The notes: generated by a model not told the origin, from the sequence alone. A DNA stretch of 31,154 nucleotides from MAG-121220-bin8 sp964433845 (GCA_964433845.1 CAYSTA010000019.1:1-31154), one strand, 5' to 3'. Positions 7,368-17,750 are shown, numbered from the stretch's first letter. Made by a program: numbers and translations.

Positions 7368-7805
7368 ATGGCTAAAGAATTAGAAAAAGTACTGAAGTTA
7401 CAAATTAGAGGGGGTGCTGCCAATCCTTCACCACCTGTTGGACCTGCATTAGGTGCAGCTGGTGTAAACATTATGGAGTTTTGTAAGCAATTTAACTCAA
7501 GAACTCAAGACAAACCTGGTAAGGTATTACCTGTTTCAATTACAGTTTACAAGGACAAGTCTTTTGAATTTGTTGTTAAAACACCACCAGCAGCAGTACA
7601 ATTATTGGAAGCAGCTAAGATTAAAAAAGGATCCGGCGAACCAAATCGTAGTAAAGTTGCCACTGTATCTTGGGATCAAGTTAAAGTGATTTCTGAAGAT
7701 AAAATGGTTGATTTAAATGCATTTACTATTGAATCTGCTATGAAAATGGTAGCTGGAACAGCTAGGTCAATGGGTATTAAAGTGAAAGGAAAAGCCCCTT
7801 TTTAA
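7368..7805 (+). CDS. rplK: Large-subunit ribosomal protein uL11
   Basis: L11 binds the GTPase-associated region of 23S rRNA with the L10-L7/L12 stalk and assists EF-G and release factor function. The 145-residue protein starts with the typical N-terminal domain (LQIRGGAANPSPPVGPALG, about residues 9-27) and has the rRNA-binding C-terminal domain from about 70 on (KIKKGSGEPN, then ...TARSMGIKVKG). No Shine-Dalgarno precedes the ATG; a hairpin sits just upstream. rplA follows after 17 nt in the conserved L11-L1 order. Confidence 0.99.
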   Translation: MAKELEKVLKLQIRGGAANPSPPVGPALGAAGVNIMEFCKQFNSRTQDKPGKVLPVSITVYKDKSFEFVVKTPPAAVQLLEAAKIKKGSGEPNRSKVATVSWDQVKVISEDKMVDLNAFTIESAMKMVAGTARSMGIKVKGKAPF

Positions 7806-7822
7806 TTTTTTAATTTAAGATT

Positions 7823-8509
7823 ATGACAAAAATTTCAAAAAAGCGAAAAATTGCTTTAACTAAATTTGAGAATACTAAAACATATTCATTAAAAGAAGCT
7901 TCATCAGTTGTGAAGGAAGTTACTTCTAATAATTTTGATGCTTCTGTAGATTTAGCAATTCGATTAGGAGTTGATCCTACAAAAGCGGATCAAAATATAA
8001 GAGGAGTTGTAACTCTACCAAATGGAACCGGAAAAAATGTAAAAGTACTTGCTCTTGTTACTCCTGATAAAGAAAAAGAAGCTAAAGATGCGGGTGCAGA
8101 TTATGTTGGTCTTGATGAGTATTTACAAAAAATCAAAGATGGTTGGACAAATGTTGATGTGATTATTACTATGCCAAGTGTTATGGGAAAATTAGGTCCT
8201 CTTGGTAAGGTTTTAGGTCCTAGAGGTCTAATGCCTAATCCAAAAACAGGTACTGTTACAATGGATATTTCTAAAGCTGTGTCTGATGTAAAAGCAGGTA
8301 AAATTGATTTTAGAGTAGATAAGTCGGGAATTATTCATGCTTCAATTGGTAAAGTTTCATTTGATTCAGAAAAAATTTATGCTAATTCGCTTGAGTTGAT
8401 TCAAAATATACTTAAGCTAAAACCTAGTTCATCTAAGGGAACTTATTTGAAAAGTATTTCTATGTCAAGTACAATGAGTCCAGGTATTAATATTGATACT
8501 AATATTTAG
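7823..8509 (+). CDS. rplA: Large-subunit ribosomal protein uL1
   Basis: L1 forms the mobile stalk near the E site that guides deacylated tRNA out, and in many bacteria also represses its own operon by binding the mRNA. At 228 residues it is of normal length. The most conserved segment, GKLGPLGKVLGPRGLMPNPK, is present near residues 122-142, and domain II occupies about 65-158. The final ~70 residues (VRDKSGIIHASIGKVSF-like segment) return to domain I. It lies between rplK and rplJ, with 14 nt before rplJ. Confidence 0.99.
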   Translation: MTKISKKRKIALTKFENTKTYSLKEASSVVKEVTSNNFDASVDLAIRLGVDPTKADQNIRGVVTLPNGTGKNVKVLALVTPDKEKEAKDAGADYVGLDEYLQKIKDGWTNVDVIITMPSVMGKLGPLGKVLGPRGLMPNPKTGTVTMDISKAVSDVKAGKIDFRVDKSGIIHASIGKVSFDSEKIYANSLELIQNILKLKPSSSKGTYLKSISMSSTMSPGINIDTNI

Positions 8510-8523
8510 TTAAAAAAGTAAAA

Positions 8524-9045
8524 ATGACAAGAGAAGAAAAATCTAAAGTAATAGAAAGGTTAACTGCTGAATTAGCAGATAATACTAATATTTACATGAC
8601 AGATGCTTCAGGTCTTAATGCTATAGATACAAGTAAATTAAGAAGAGCTTGTTTTAAGGCAAATATTAAATTATCGGTTGTAAAAAATTCTTTGCTAGCA
8701 AAAGCAATGGAAGCATCTGAAAAAGACTTTGGAGAATTAAATCAAGTTTTAGTTGGTAATACTGCTTTAATGTATTCAGAGATTGGGAATTCCCCCGCTA
8801 AATTAATTAAGGAGTTTAGAAAAAAATCTGAAAGACCAATATTGAAAGGAGCATCTATTGAAGATGTTGTATATCTTGGAGATGATCAGGTTAGTTTTTT
8901 AGCTAATATTAAATCTAGAGAGGAATTAATTGGAGAAATTATTACAATTTTACAATCTCCAAGTAAAAACCTTATTTCAGCTTTACTATCAAGTAAATCA
9001 AAAATCTCAGGAGTTTTAAAAACTCTAGCAGATAAAAAAGAGTAA
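8524..9045 (+). CDS. rplJ: Large-subunit ribosomal protein uL10
   Basis: L10 is the base of the L7/L12 stalk: its N-terminal globular domain binds 23S rRNA beside L11 and its C-terminal helix carries L7/L12 dimers. The 173-residue protein starts MTREEKSKVIERL, shows the conserved LRRACFKANIKLSVVKNSLL region (about residues 40-60), and ends in the helical segment that docks L7/L12. The leader is only 14 nt, too short for the structured L10 leader known from Firmicutes and gammaproteobacteria, so any autoregulation must use another site. rplL follows after 48 nt. Confidence 0.98.
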   Translation: MTREEKSKVIERLTAELADNTNIYMTDASGLNAIDTSKLRRACFKANIKLSVVKNSLLAKAMEASEKDFGELNQVLVGNTALMYSEIGNSPAKLIKEFRKKSERPILKGASIEDVVYLGDDQVSFLANIKSREELIGEIITILQSPSKNLISALLSSKSKISGVLKTLADKKE

Positions 9046-9093
9046 TAAAAAAAGAGTAATTAAAAATAATAATAACAATAAATATTTATAAAA

Positions 9094-9471
9094 ATGGCAG
9101 ATTTAAAAGATTTTGCAGAACAATTAGTTAATCTAACAGTTAAAGAAGTTAGTGAGTTAGCAGAGATTCTTAAAAGTGAATACGGTATTGAGCCAGCAGC
9201 AGCAGCAGTAGTTTCAGCTGGTCCAGCAGCTGGAGGAGGTGAAGATGCAGCTGAAGAAAAATCAGAATTTGATGTAGTATTAACTGCAGCAGGTGGTTCA
9301 AAATTAGCTGTGGTTAAACTTGTAAAGGAATTGACAGGACTTGGCTTAAAAGAAGCTAAAGAACTTGTTGATAATGCGCCAAGTAACATTAAGGAAGCAG
9401 TTTCTAAGGATGAAGCTGAAGGATTTAAAAAGTCACTTGAAGAAGCTGGAGCAGAAGTAGAATTAAAATAA
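9094..9471 (+). CDS. rplL: Large-subunit ribosomal protein bL7/L12
   Basis: L7/L12 is the multicopy stalk protein that recruits and activates translational GTPases. The 125-residue protein has the N-terminal dimerisation domain (about 1-33), a flexible Ala/Gly-rich hinge (about 34-55: PAAAAVVSAGPAAGGGEDAA) and the C-terminal factor-binding domain with the conserved KLAVVKLVKELTGLGLKEAK stretch. The GCA-rich hinge codons produce a local rise in GC. The gene is followed by tandem hairpins before rpoB, consistent with more stalk protein than polymerase being needed. Confidence 0.99.
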   Translation: MADLKDFAEQLVNLTVKEVSELAEILKSEYGIEPAAAAVVSAGPAAGGGEDAAEEKSEFDVVLTAAGGSKLAVVKLVKELTGLGLKEAKELVDNAPSNIKEAVSKDEAEGFKKSLEEAGAEVELK

Positions 9472-9485
9472 TTCTTTTTCGCTTT

Positions 9486-9544
9486 AGTTTCATTTGAAAC
9501 TCCCTTGGCACTAGGGTTAAGTCTTTAGTGCCAGATAGTTTTTT
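9486..9544 (+). terminator. Tandem hairpins between rplL and rpoB, probable attenuator
   Basis: The first hairpin pairs AGTTTC (9486-9491) with GAAACT (9496-9501) around ATTT. The second pairs TGGCACTA (9506-9513) with TAGTGCCA (9526-9533), perfect 8 bp, followed after five bases by six T (9539-9544). An alternative CCCT/AGGG pairing (9502-9505 with 9513-9516) would compete with the second stem. E. coli has a known attenuator in the same place; here the role is inferred from position and structure. Confidence 0.65.
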
Positions 9545-9572
9545 AACGTTCTTTTAATTTAAATTGATTTCA

Positions 9573-12500
9573 ATGCATAATAATACAAATAGATTAAACT
9601 TTGCTTCAGCTACTAATATTCCCGATTATCCAGATTTTCTCGATATTCAAATCAAATCATTTAAAGATTTTTTTCAATTAGAAACTAAATCAGATCAAAG
9701 AACTGATGAAGGACTTTTTAATACTTTCTTAGAAAATTTTCCTATCTCAGATTCTAGAAACCAATTTGTTTTAGAGTTTTTGGATTATTTTGTAGATCCT
9801 TCTAGATATTCAATACAAGAATGTATTGAAAGAGGTTTAACTTACAGTGTTCCATTAAAAGCAAGATTAAAACTTTTTTGTACTGATGAGGAACATGAAG
9901 ATTTTGAGACAATAGTTCAGGATGTTTATTTAGGTGTAATTCCTTATATGACACCAAGTGGAACATTTATTATTAATGGTGCTGAGCGTGTTGTAGTTTC
10001 ACAATTGCATAGATCTCCAGGAGTTTTCTTTGGCCAGTCATTTCATGCAAATGGAACTAAACTTTACTCTGCTAGAGTTATCCCTTTTAAAGGTTCATGG
10101 ATTGAGTTTGCTACTGATATTAATAGTGTAATGTATGCCTATATCGATCGAAAAAAGAAATTACCAGTTACAACTTTGTTAAGAGCAATAGGTTATGAAA
10201 GAGACAAAGATATTTTAGAAATATTTGATTTAGCTGAAGAAGTTAAAGTTTCAAAATCTGGTCTTAAAAAGTATATAGGCAGAAAATTAGCTGCTAGGGT
10301 TTTAAATTCTTGGTTTGAAGATTTTGTTGATGAAGATACTGGAGAGGTTGTTTCAATTGAAAGAAATGAAATTGTTTTAGATAGGGACGTTATAATTGAT
10401 AAAGAAAATATTTCTGAAATTTTAGAAACTAATACAAAGACTATTCTTCTTCATAAAATTGATGGTCAATTTTCAGATTATGCCATTATTCATAATACTT
10501 TACAAAAAGACCCTACAAATTCTGAAAAAGAAGCAGTTGAACATATTTATAGACAATTAAGAAATGCTGAACCACCTGATGAAGAAACTGCTAGAGGAAT
10601 TATTGATAAGTTGTTTTTCTCCGATCAGAGATATAATCTGGGTGAAGTAGGTAGATATAGAATGAATAAAAAGTTGGGGCTTAACATTGAAATGGATATG
10701 TTGGTCTTAACTAAGGAAGATATAATTACTATAATTAAATATTTAATTGAATTAATTAATTCTAAAGCAGAAATCGATGATATTGATCATCTTTCAAATA
10801 GACGAGTTAGAACTGTTGGTGAGCAACTTTCAACTCAGTTTGGTGTAGGTTTATCAAGAATGGCAAGAACCATTAGAGAAAGAATGAATGTTAGAGATAA
10901 TGAAGTTTTCACTCCAATTGATCTAATTAATGCCAAAACATTATCTTCTGTAATCAATACATTTTTTGGAACAAATCAACTTTCTCAATTTATGGATCAA
11001 ACAAATCCTTTAGCAGAGCTTACTCATAAACGTAGGCTTTCTGCATTAGGACCTGGTGGTCTATCAAGAGAAAGAGCTGGGTTTGAAGTAAGAGATGTTC
11101 ATTATACTCACTATGGCAGATTATGCCCAATTGAAACTCCAGAAGGTCCAAATATTGGTTTGATTTCTTCATTAGGTGTTTTTGCCAAAGTTAACAACCT
11201 TGGATTTATAGAAACTCCATATAGAAAAGTAGAAAATGGAGTAGTTGATTTAAAAAATTATAATTTTTTAAGTGCAGAAGAGGAGGAGGGAAAATTAATT
11301 ACTCAAGCTAATATTCCAAAAGATAAAAAAGGTAAAATTATTTCTGAAAAAGTAATTGCTAGACAAGAAGCAGATTATCCAGTTGTTGATCCAAGTCAGG
11401 TTAATTATACTGATGTTGCTCCAAATCAAATTGCCTCTATTTCTGCATCCCTTATTCCTTTTCTTGAACATGATGATGCTAATAGAGCTTTGATGGGGTC
11501 TAATATGATGAGACAATCAGTGCCGTTATTAAGACCACAGTCCCCAATTGTAGGAACTGGTCTCGAAAGACAGGTTGCATCAGATTCTAGAGTATTAATA
11601 AATGCAGATTTTGATGGAAAAGTAATTTATGTTGATTCTCAAAAGATTACGATAAAATATAAACTTACAGATGATCAAAAATTAACAAGTTTTGATACAG
11701 ATGAAAAAACATATTCTCTTGTAAAATTTAGAAAAACAAATCAAGGCACATGTATAAATTTAAAACCTATTGTTGAAAAAGGGGATGATGTCAAAAAAGG
11801 TCAAGTTTTATGTGAGGGATATGCTACTAAAAAAGGAGAACTTGCATTGGGAAGAAATTTAAAAGTTGCTTTTATGCCTTGGAAGGGATATAATTTCGAA
11901 GATGCGATTGTTATTTCAGAAAAAGTGGTTAGAGACGATGTTTTTACTTCACTTCATATTGATGAATATTCTTTAGATGTTAGAGACACAAAGCTTGGTA
12001 TGGAGGAACTTACAAATGATATTCCTAACGTTAGTGAAGAAGCTACTGCAAATCTTGATGAGAATGGAATGATTAGAATTGGCGCAGAAGTTCATCCTGG
12101 AGATATACTTATTGGAAAAATAACTCCTAAAGGAGAATCAGACCCAACTCCAGAAGAAAAATTATTAAGAGCTATTTTTGGAGATAAGGCAGGAGATGTT
12201 AAAGATGCATCCTTGAAAGCACCACCATCTTTAAATGGTATTGTAATTGATAAAAAATTATTTACTAGACCAATTAAAGATAAGAGAAAAAGATCTGAGG
12301 ACAAAGAACTTTTAAATGAACTTGAAATTGAGTTTGAAGAAAAATTTCAAGCTCTTAAGGCTAAACTTGTAGAAAAGCTTTATTTGATTTTGAATGGAAA
12401 AACTTGTCAAGGAATATTCAATGATCTTGGTGAAGAAATACTCCCTAAAGGAAAAAAATATACCTTAAAAATGCTTAATAAAGTAGAGGAATATACTCAT

Positions 12501-13379
12501 ATAGCTTCCGGTCAATGGACTGTTGATAAAAAAAATAATCAATTAGTTGTCTCTTTATTACATAACTATAAGATTAAAGAAAATGATCTTCAGGGAATGC
12601 ATAGACGTGAAAAGTTTACAATCTCAGTTGGAGATGAGCTTCCACCAGGAATTTTAAAATTAGCAAAAGTATATATTGCTAAAAAGAGAAAACTTAAGGT
12701 TGGGGATAAAATGGCTGGAAGGCATGGTAATAAAGGTATTGTTGCTCGAATTGTAAGGCAAGAAGATATGCCTTTCTTAGAAGATGGAACCCCAGTAGAT
12801 ATAGTTTTAAACCCTCTTGGAGTTCCTTCAAGAATGAATATTGGTCAAATTTATGAAACGGTATTAGGTTGGGCAGGTCTTAAATTAGGCAGAAAGTTTT
12901 CTACTCCAATTTTTGATGGCGCTACTTTAGATCAAATAAATGAATTAACTTCTAAAGCAGATCTTCCTAAATATGGTCATACTTATTTATATGATGGAGG
13001 AACTGGAAAAAGGTTTGATCAAGCAGCAACTGTAGGAGTTATATATATGTTGAAATTAGGGCATATGGTTGATGATAAGATGCATTCAAGGTCTATTGGA
13101 CCCTATTCTTTAATTACCCAACAACCATTAGGAGGGAAAGCACAATTTGGTGGACAGAGATTTGGAGAAATGGAGGTTTGGGCTCTTGAGGCATATGGAG
13201 CATCAAGTACTTTACAAGAAATTTTAACAATTAAATCTGATGATGTTCAAGGAAGAGCAAAAGCTTATGAAGCTATAGTAAAAGGTGAGAAGATGCCTGA
13301 TCCTGGTTTGCCAGAATCATTTAACGTATTAATGCACGAACTTAAAGGTCTTGGTCTAGACATTAGACTAGAAGAATAA
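9573..13379 (+). CDS. rpoB: DNA-directed RNA polymerase subunit beta
   Basis: The beta subunit forms one side of the RNA polymerase active-site cleft. The start is placed at the ATG at 9573 (MHNNTNRLNFAS), giving 1268 residues, rather than the in-frame TTG 9 nt upstream; the family N-terminus aligns there. All conserved blocks are present, including the rifampicin region LSQFMDQ...LTHKRRLSALGPGG with D475, which looks wild type at the usual resistance positions, the GRHGNKG loop near residue 1049, and the C-terminal clamp segment (EMEVWALEAYGA) that anchors beta'. rpoC starts 15 nt downstream. The upstream hairpins probably set its level relative to the ribosomal genes. Confidence 0.99.
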   Translation: MHNNTNRLNFASATNIPDYPDFLDIQIKSFKDFFQLETKSDQRTDEGLFNTFLENFPISDSRNQFVLEFLDYFVDPSRYSIQECIERGLTYSVPLKARLKLFCTDEEHEDFETIVQDVYLGVIPYMTPSGTFIINGAERVVVSQLHRSPGVFFGQSFHANGTKLYSARVIPFKGSWIEFATDINSVMYAYIDRKKKLPVTTLLRAIGYERDKDILEIFDLAEEVKVSKSGLKKYIGRKLAARVLNSWFEDFVDEDTGEVVSIERNEIVLDRDVIIDKENISEILETNTKTILLHKIDGQFSDYAIIHNTLQKDPTNSEKEAVEHIYRQLRNAEPPDEETARGIIDKLFFSDQRYNLGEVGRYRMNKKLGLNIEMDMLVLTKEDIITIIKYLIELINSKAEIDDIDHLSNRRVRTVGEQLSTQFGVGLSRMARTIRERMNVRDNEVFTPIDLINAKTLSSVINTFFGTNQLSQFMDQTNPLAELTHKRRLSALGPGGLSRERAGFEVRDVHYTHYGRLCPIETPEGPNIGLISSLGVFAKVNNLGFIETPYRKVENGVVDLKNYNFLSAEEEEGKLITQANIPKDKKGKIISEKVIARQEADYPVVDPSQVNYTDVAPNQIASISASLIPFLEHDDANRALMGSNMMRQSVPLLRPQSPIVGTGLERQVASDSRVLINADFDGKVIYVDSQKITIKYKLTDDQKLTSFDTDEKTYSLVKFRKTNQGTCINLKPIVEKGDDVKKGQVLCEGYATKKGELALGRNLKVAFMPWKGYNFEDAIVISEKVVRDDVFTSLHIDEYSLDVRDTKLGMEELTNDIPNVSEEATANLDENGMIRIGAEVHPGDILIGKITPKGESDPTPEEKLLRAIFGDKAGDVKDASLKAPPSLNGIVIDKKLFTRPIKDKRKRSEDKELLNELEIEFEEKFQALKAKLVEKLYLILNGKTCQGIFNDLGEEILPKGKKYTLKMLNKVEEYTHIASGQWTVDKKNNQLVVSLLHNYKIKENDLQGMHRREKFTISVGDELPPGILKLAKVYIAKKRKLKVGDKMAGRHGNKGIVARIVRQEDMPFLEDGTPVDIVLNPLGVPSRMNIGQIYETVLGWAGLKLGRKFSTPIFDGATLDQINELTSKADLPKYGHTYLYDGGTGKRFDQAATVGVIYMLKLGHMVDDKMHSRSIGPYSLITQQPLGGKAQFGGQRFGEMEVWALEAYGASSTLQEILTIKSDDVQGRAKAYEAIVKGEKMPDPGLPESFNVLMHELKGLGLDIRLEE

Positions 13380-13394
13380 AAAAAACGAATTATT

Positions 13395-16300
13395 ATGTCA
13401 AGAAAAATTGAAATTAATAAGTCTAAGAAATTTTCAAAAATATCAATAGGTTTGGCTTCTCCTGAAACAATTTTAGCTTCATCGAGAGGGGAAATCCTTA
13501 AACCAGAGACTATAAATTATAGAACTCATAAACCTGAAAGGGACGGTTTGTTCTGTGAAAGAATTTTTGGTCCTGTAAAAGATTATGAATGTGCTTGCGG
13601 AAAGTATAAAAGAATTAGATACAAAGGAATTATTTGTGATAGATGTGGTGTTGAAGTAACTGAAAAAAAAGTAAGAAGAGATAGGGTAGGACATATTAAT
13701 TTGGTAGTTCCAGTAGCTCATATTTGGTATTTTCGTTCATTACCAAATAAAATAGGTTATCTCCTAGGGTTACCATCTAAAAAATTAGATATGATTATCT
13801 ATTATGAAAGGTATGTGGTTATTCAACCTGGTTTGGCTGTTAATATTGAAGGAGAACCTGTTAATAAGATGGATTTTCTAACAGAAGAAGAATATATTAA
13901 TATAGTTGACAATTTACCCCCAGAAAATCAATTTCTTGATGATGAAGATCCAAATAAATTTATCGCTAAAATGGGAGCAGAATGTTTAATTGAACTTTTA
14001 TCTAGAATTGATTTGAAGGAACTTTCATATGAATTGAGACATAAAGCTAATACTGAATCTTCAAAACAAAGGAAAACGGAAGCTTTAAAGAGACTTCAGG
14101 TAGTAGAGTCCTTTAAAGATGCTAATATTAATAAGGAAAATAAACCTGAATGGATGATATTAAAGGCTATTCCAGTAATTCCACCAGAGTTAAGACCTTT
14201 AGTCCCTTTAGATGGGGGAAGATTTGCAACTTCTGATTTAAATGACTTATATCGAAGAGTTATTATAAGAAATAATAGATTAAAAAGGCTTGTTGAAATA
14301 AAAGCTCCTGAAGTTATTTTAAGAAATGAAAAAAGAATGCTTCAAGAATCTGTAGACTCTCTTTTTGATAATACAAGAAAATCATCTGCAGTTAAAACTG
14401 ATGCAAACCGACCTTTAAAATCTTTATCTGATTCTCTTAAAGGAAAACAAGGTAGATTTCGTCAGAATCTTTTAGGAAAAAGAGTTGATTATTCAGCTAG
14501 ATCAGTTATTGTTGGTGGCCCTGAACTAAAACTTTATGAGTGTGGACTACCTAAAAATATGGCTGCTGAATTATATAAACCTTTTATTATTAGAAAATTA
14601 ATTGAAAGAGGAATAGTTAAGACAGTAAAGTCAGCTAAAAAAATTATTGATAGAAGAGAACCTTTAGTTTGGGATATCTTAGAAAATGTTTTAAAAGGCC
14701 ATCCTGTTTTATTAAATAGAGCTCCAACACTTCATAGACTTGGTATCCAAGCTTTTCAACCTAATTTAATTGAAGGTAAAGCTGTACAAGTACACCCTTT
14801 GGTTTGTACTGCATTTAATGCTGATTTTGATGGAGATCAAATGGCTGTTCACCTTCCATTGGGGCCTGAAGCTATTCTTGAGGCACAATTATTAATGCTA
14901 GCATCTCATAATATTTTAAATCCTGCTAATGGCTCTCCTATTACTGTTCCTTCTCAGGATATGGTTCTGGGACTATACTATATGACCAAATTATTAAAAT
15001 CCACTGATGAATATAAAGTTAAAGGAGAGGGATTGACTTTTTATTCTTATGAAGAAGTAAATATTGCTTATAATGAAGAAAGAGTAGATTTAAATGCAAT
15101 GATAAAAATTAGAACCAAGGATTTTAATGAAAAAGGTAAATTAGTTTTTAAAATTATTGAAACTACTGTTGGTAGAGTCTTATTTAATGAAGTTGTTCCT
15201 GAAGAAGCAGGTTTTATAAATGAAGTTTTAACAAAAAAATCACTTCGTGATATTATAGGAAGGATTCTTAAAGTTACTAGTGTTCCAGAAACTGCACAAT
15301 TTTTAGATAAGATAAAAGATATGGGATTCTCTTTTGCTTTTAAAGGCGGGTTATCCTTTAGTTTAGGAGATATTATTATTCCACCTGAAAAACATGAAAT
15401 GATTTCAGCTGCAAATGTTGATGTTGACTCAATTATAGCTAATTATAATATGGGACTAATTACAAACAATGAAAGATATAATCAGGTTATTGATGTTTGG
15501 ACGTCTACAAATGCAACACTAACAGAGCTTGCAATGAAAAGAATTAGTGAAGATCAACAAGGATTTAATTCAGTATATATGATGCTTGATTCGGGAGCTC
15601 GTGGTTCTAAGGAACAAATACGTCAGCTTACAGGAATGAGAGGATTAATGGCTAAGCCTAAAAAAGCAAGTGCTGGTGGTGGTGAGATAATTGAAAATCC
15701 TATCCTTTCAAATTTTAAAGAAGGATTATCAATTTTAGAATATTTTATTTCAACTCACGGTGCAAGAAAAGGTCTAGCAGATACAGCACTAAAAACTGCT
15801 GATGCGGGATATTTAACTAGAAGACTGGTAGATGTTGCCCAGGATGTCATTGTTAATTATGTAGATTGTAATACTTTAAGAGGAATTTCTGTTGAATCTT
15901 TAAAAAAGAATGAAGAGGTTGTTGAATCTATTGGAGAAAGAATTTTAGGTAGAGTTTCCTTACATGATATATATGATCCTAATTCAGATGAAATTATAGT
16001 TAATTCTGGAAATGAAATTTCAGAAGAAATTGTTAATAAAATTGAAAATACATCGATTGATAAAGTTGAAGTAAGATCTCCTCTAACTTGTGAATCTCCC
16101 AAGGGAATTTGTGCAAAATGCTATGGAAGAAACCTAGCAACTGGTAAAATGGTTCAAAATGGAGAAGCTGTTGGAGTTGTTGCAGCTCAATCAATTGGTG
16201 AACCAGGAACTCAGTTGACCTTAAGGACTTTCCATGTTGGTGGTATTGCAGGTAATATTTCTGAGGAAAACAAGTTAATGGTTAGAGTTGATGGTATTGC

Positions 16301-17690
16301 AGAAATGGATGATTTAAAAATAGTTAAAAGTAAAGACTCCGATGGAAATAAAATAAATGTTGTTATATCTAGAACTTGTGAATTAAAAATGATAGATAAA
16401 AAAACAGGCATTGTTTTAAGCACTAATATCATTCCTTACGGCTCTACTATTTTTATTAAAGATGGAGACAAATTAAATAAAGGGGATGTTGTTTGTCAGT
16501 GGGATCCCTATAATGGTGTAGTTATTTCAGAATTTGGTGGAGTAATTGAATATGAAAATATTGATCAGGGAGTTACTTATCAGGTTGAAATTGATGAACA
16601 AACTGGATTTAAGGAGAAAGTTATTTCGGAATCAAGGAATAAAAAAATTGTTCCTACCCTTTTAATTAATAATAATAAAGGAAAAAATATAAGGACATAT
16701 AATCTTCCAGTTGGAGCTCACTTAATGGTAAATGATGGAGATAAGATAAAAGAAGGAGAAATATTAGTTAAAATTCCGAGAAAATCTGCTAAATCTGGCG
16801 ATATTACAGGTGGTCTTCCAAGAGTTACAGAACTTTTTGAAGCAAGAAACCCCTCGAACCCTGCAGTTGTTAGTGAAATTGATGGTGTAGTTAATTTTGG
16901 AAAAATTAAGAGAGGAAATAGGGAAATTATTGTTGAATCTAAAACTGGAGAGATTAAGAAATATTTGGTTAAATTATCTAATCAAATCTTAGTTCAAGAA
17001 AATGATTTTGTAAAAGCTGGAATGCCATTATCTGATGGTTCTATTACTCCTAACGATATATTAAATATCAAGGGTCCTTCAGCAGTTCAACAATATCTTG
17101 TGAATGAAGTTCAAGAGGTATACAGATTACAAGGTGTAAAAATAAATGATAAACATTTTGAAGTTTTGATTAGACAAATGATGCAGAAAGTTAAAATAGA
17201 AGATTCTGGAGATACTACTTTCTTAGAGGGCCAGTTAATTCATAAAAATGAATTTATTAGTGAAAATGATAATCTTTATAGCAAAAAAATCATTGAGTCA
17301 GTTGGTGCGTCAGAAAACTTTAAAGAAGGTCAAATAGTTACTGCTAGAGAGCTTAGAGATGAAAACTCGTTGCTTAAAAGAGAAGATAAAGAGCTTGTTA
17401 TGGCTAGAGATGCAGTAAATGCTACAGCGACCCCTATCCTTCAAGGTATTACAAGGGCTTCTCTACAAACCAAATCATTTATTTCTGCAGCTTCTTTCCA
17501 GGAAACTACTAAAGTTTTAAATGAGGCAGCTGTTAATGGAAAAGTTGATGGGCTTGAAGGATTAAAAGAGAATGTAATAGTTGGACATAAAATTCCAGCT
17601 GGAACTGGAAATAGAAAGTTTGATGACATTATTGTTGGCTATAGTGATGAATATGAAGAATTATTAGCTTCAAAAGCTACAAGTTCATAA
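13395..17690 (+). CDS. rpoC: DNA-directed RNA polymerase subunit beta'
   Basis: The beta' subunit carries the catalytic magnesium site. The 1431-residue protein begins with the clamp and the N-terminal zinc site C66, C68, C81 and C84. The catalytic loop NADFDGDQ spans residues 475-482, with D477, D479 and D481 binding magnesium. The second zinc site is C825, C899, C906 and C909. The bridge helix and trigger loop lie in the typical order (TRRLVDVAQD near 807; QSIGEPGTQLTLRTFH near 930). The end is the usual Bacteroidota form. It is co-transcribed with rpoB, and a DUF3467 gene follows after 60 nt. Confidence 0.99.
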   Translation: MSRKIEINKSKKFSKISIGLASPETILASSRGEILKPETINYRTHKPERDGLFCERIFGPVKDYECACGKYKRIRYKGIICDRCGVEVTEKKVRRDRVGHINLVVPVAHIWYFRSLPNKIGYLLGLPSKKLDMIIYYERYVVIQPGLAVNIEGEPVNKMDFLTEEEYINIVDNLPPENQFLDDEDPNKFIAKMGAECLIELLSRIDLKELSYELRHKANTESSKQRKTEALKRLQVVESFKDANINKENKPEWMILKAIPVIPPELRPLVPLDGGRFATSDLNDLYRRVIIRNNRLKRLVEIKAPEVILRNEKRMLQESVDSLFDNTRKSSAVKTDANRPLKSLSDSLKGKQGRFRQNLLGKRVDYSARSVIVGGPELKLYECGLPKNMAAELYKPFIIRKLIERGIVKTVKSAKKIIDRREPLVWDILENVLKGHPVLLNRAPTLHRLGIQAFQPNLIEGKAVQVHPLVCTAFNADFDGDQMAVHLPLGPEAILEAQLLMLASHNILNPANGSPITVPSQDMVLGLYYMTKLLKSTDEYKVKGEGLTFYSYEEVNIAYNEERVDLNAMIKIRTKDFNEKGKLVFKIIETTVGRVLFNEVVPEEAGFINEVLTKKSLRDIIGRILKVTSVPETAQFLDKIKDMGFSFAFKGGLSFSLGDIIIPPEKHEMISAANVDVDSIIANYNMGLITNNERYNQVIDVWTSTNATLTELAMKRISEDQQGFNSVYMMLDSGARGSKEQIRQLTGMRGLMAKPKKASAGGGEIIENPILSNFKEGLSILEYFISTHGARKGLADTALKTADAGYLTRRLVDVAQDVIVNYVDCNTLRGISVESLKKNEEVVESIGERILGRVSLHDIYDPNSDEIIVNSGNEISEEIVNKIENTSIDKVEVRSPLTCESPKGICAKCYGRNLATGKMVQNGEAVGVVAAQSIGEPGTQLTLRTFHVGGIAGNISEENKLMVRVDGIAEMDDLKIVKSKDSDGNKINVVISRTCELKMIDKKTGIVLSTNIIPYGSTIFIKDGDKLNKGDVVCQWDPYNGVVISEFGGVIEYENIDQGVTYQVEIDEQTGFKEKVISESRNKKIVPTLLINNNKGKNIRTYNLPVGAHLMVNDGDKIKEGEILVKIPRKSAKSGDITGGLPRVTELFEARNPSNPAVVSEIDGVVNFGKIKRGNREIIVESKTGEIKKYLVKLSNQILVQENDFVKAGMPLSDGSITPNDILNIKGPSAVQQYLVNEVQEVYRLQGVKINDKHFEVLIRQMMQKVKIEDSGDTTFLEGQLIHKNEFISENDNLYSKKIIESVGASENFKEGQIVTARELRDENSLLKREDKELVMARDAVNATATPILQGITRASLQTKSFISAASFQETTKVLNEAAVNGKVDGLEGLKENVIVGHKIPAGTGNRKFDDIIVGYSDEYEELLASKATSS

Positions 17691-17750
17691 ATAAAGACAT
17701 TATGATACTCAAATATTTTTCTGCTAAAAGAATTAGTTAACTTTATAGTT

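Noticed and set aside
9060..9389. A 109-residue Ala/Ser-rich frame opposite rplL
   Set aside because: It is the antisense shadow of the Ala-rich L7/L12 hinge and codon pattern; no family is recognisable.
9564..9572. TTG start for rpoB
   Set aside because: An ATG follows three codons later and fits the conserved N-terminus.
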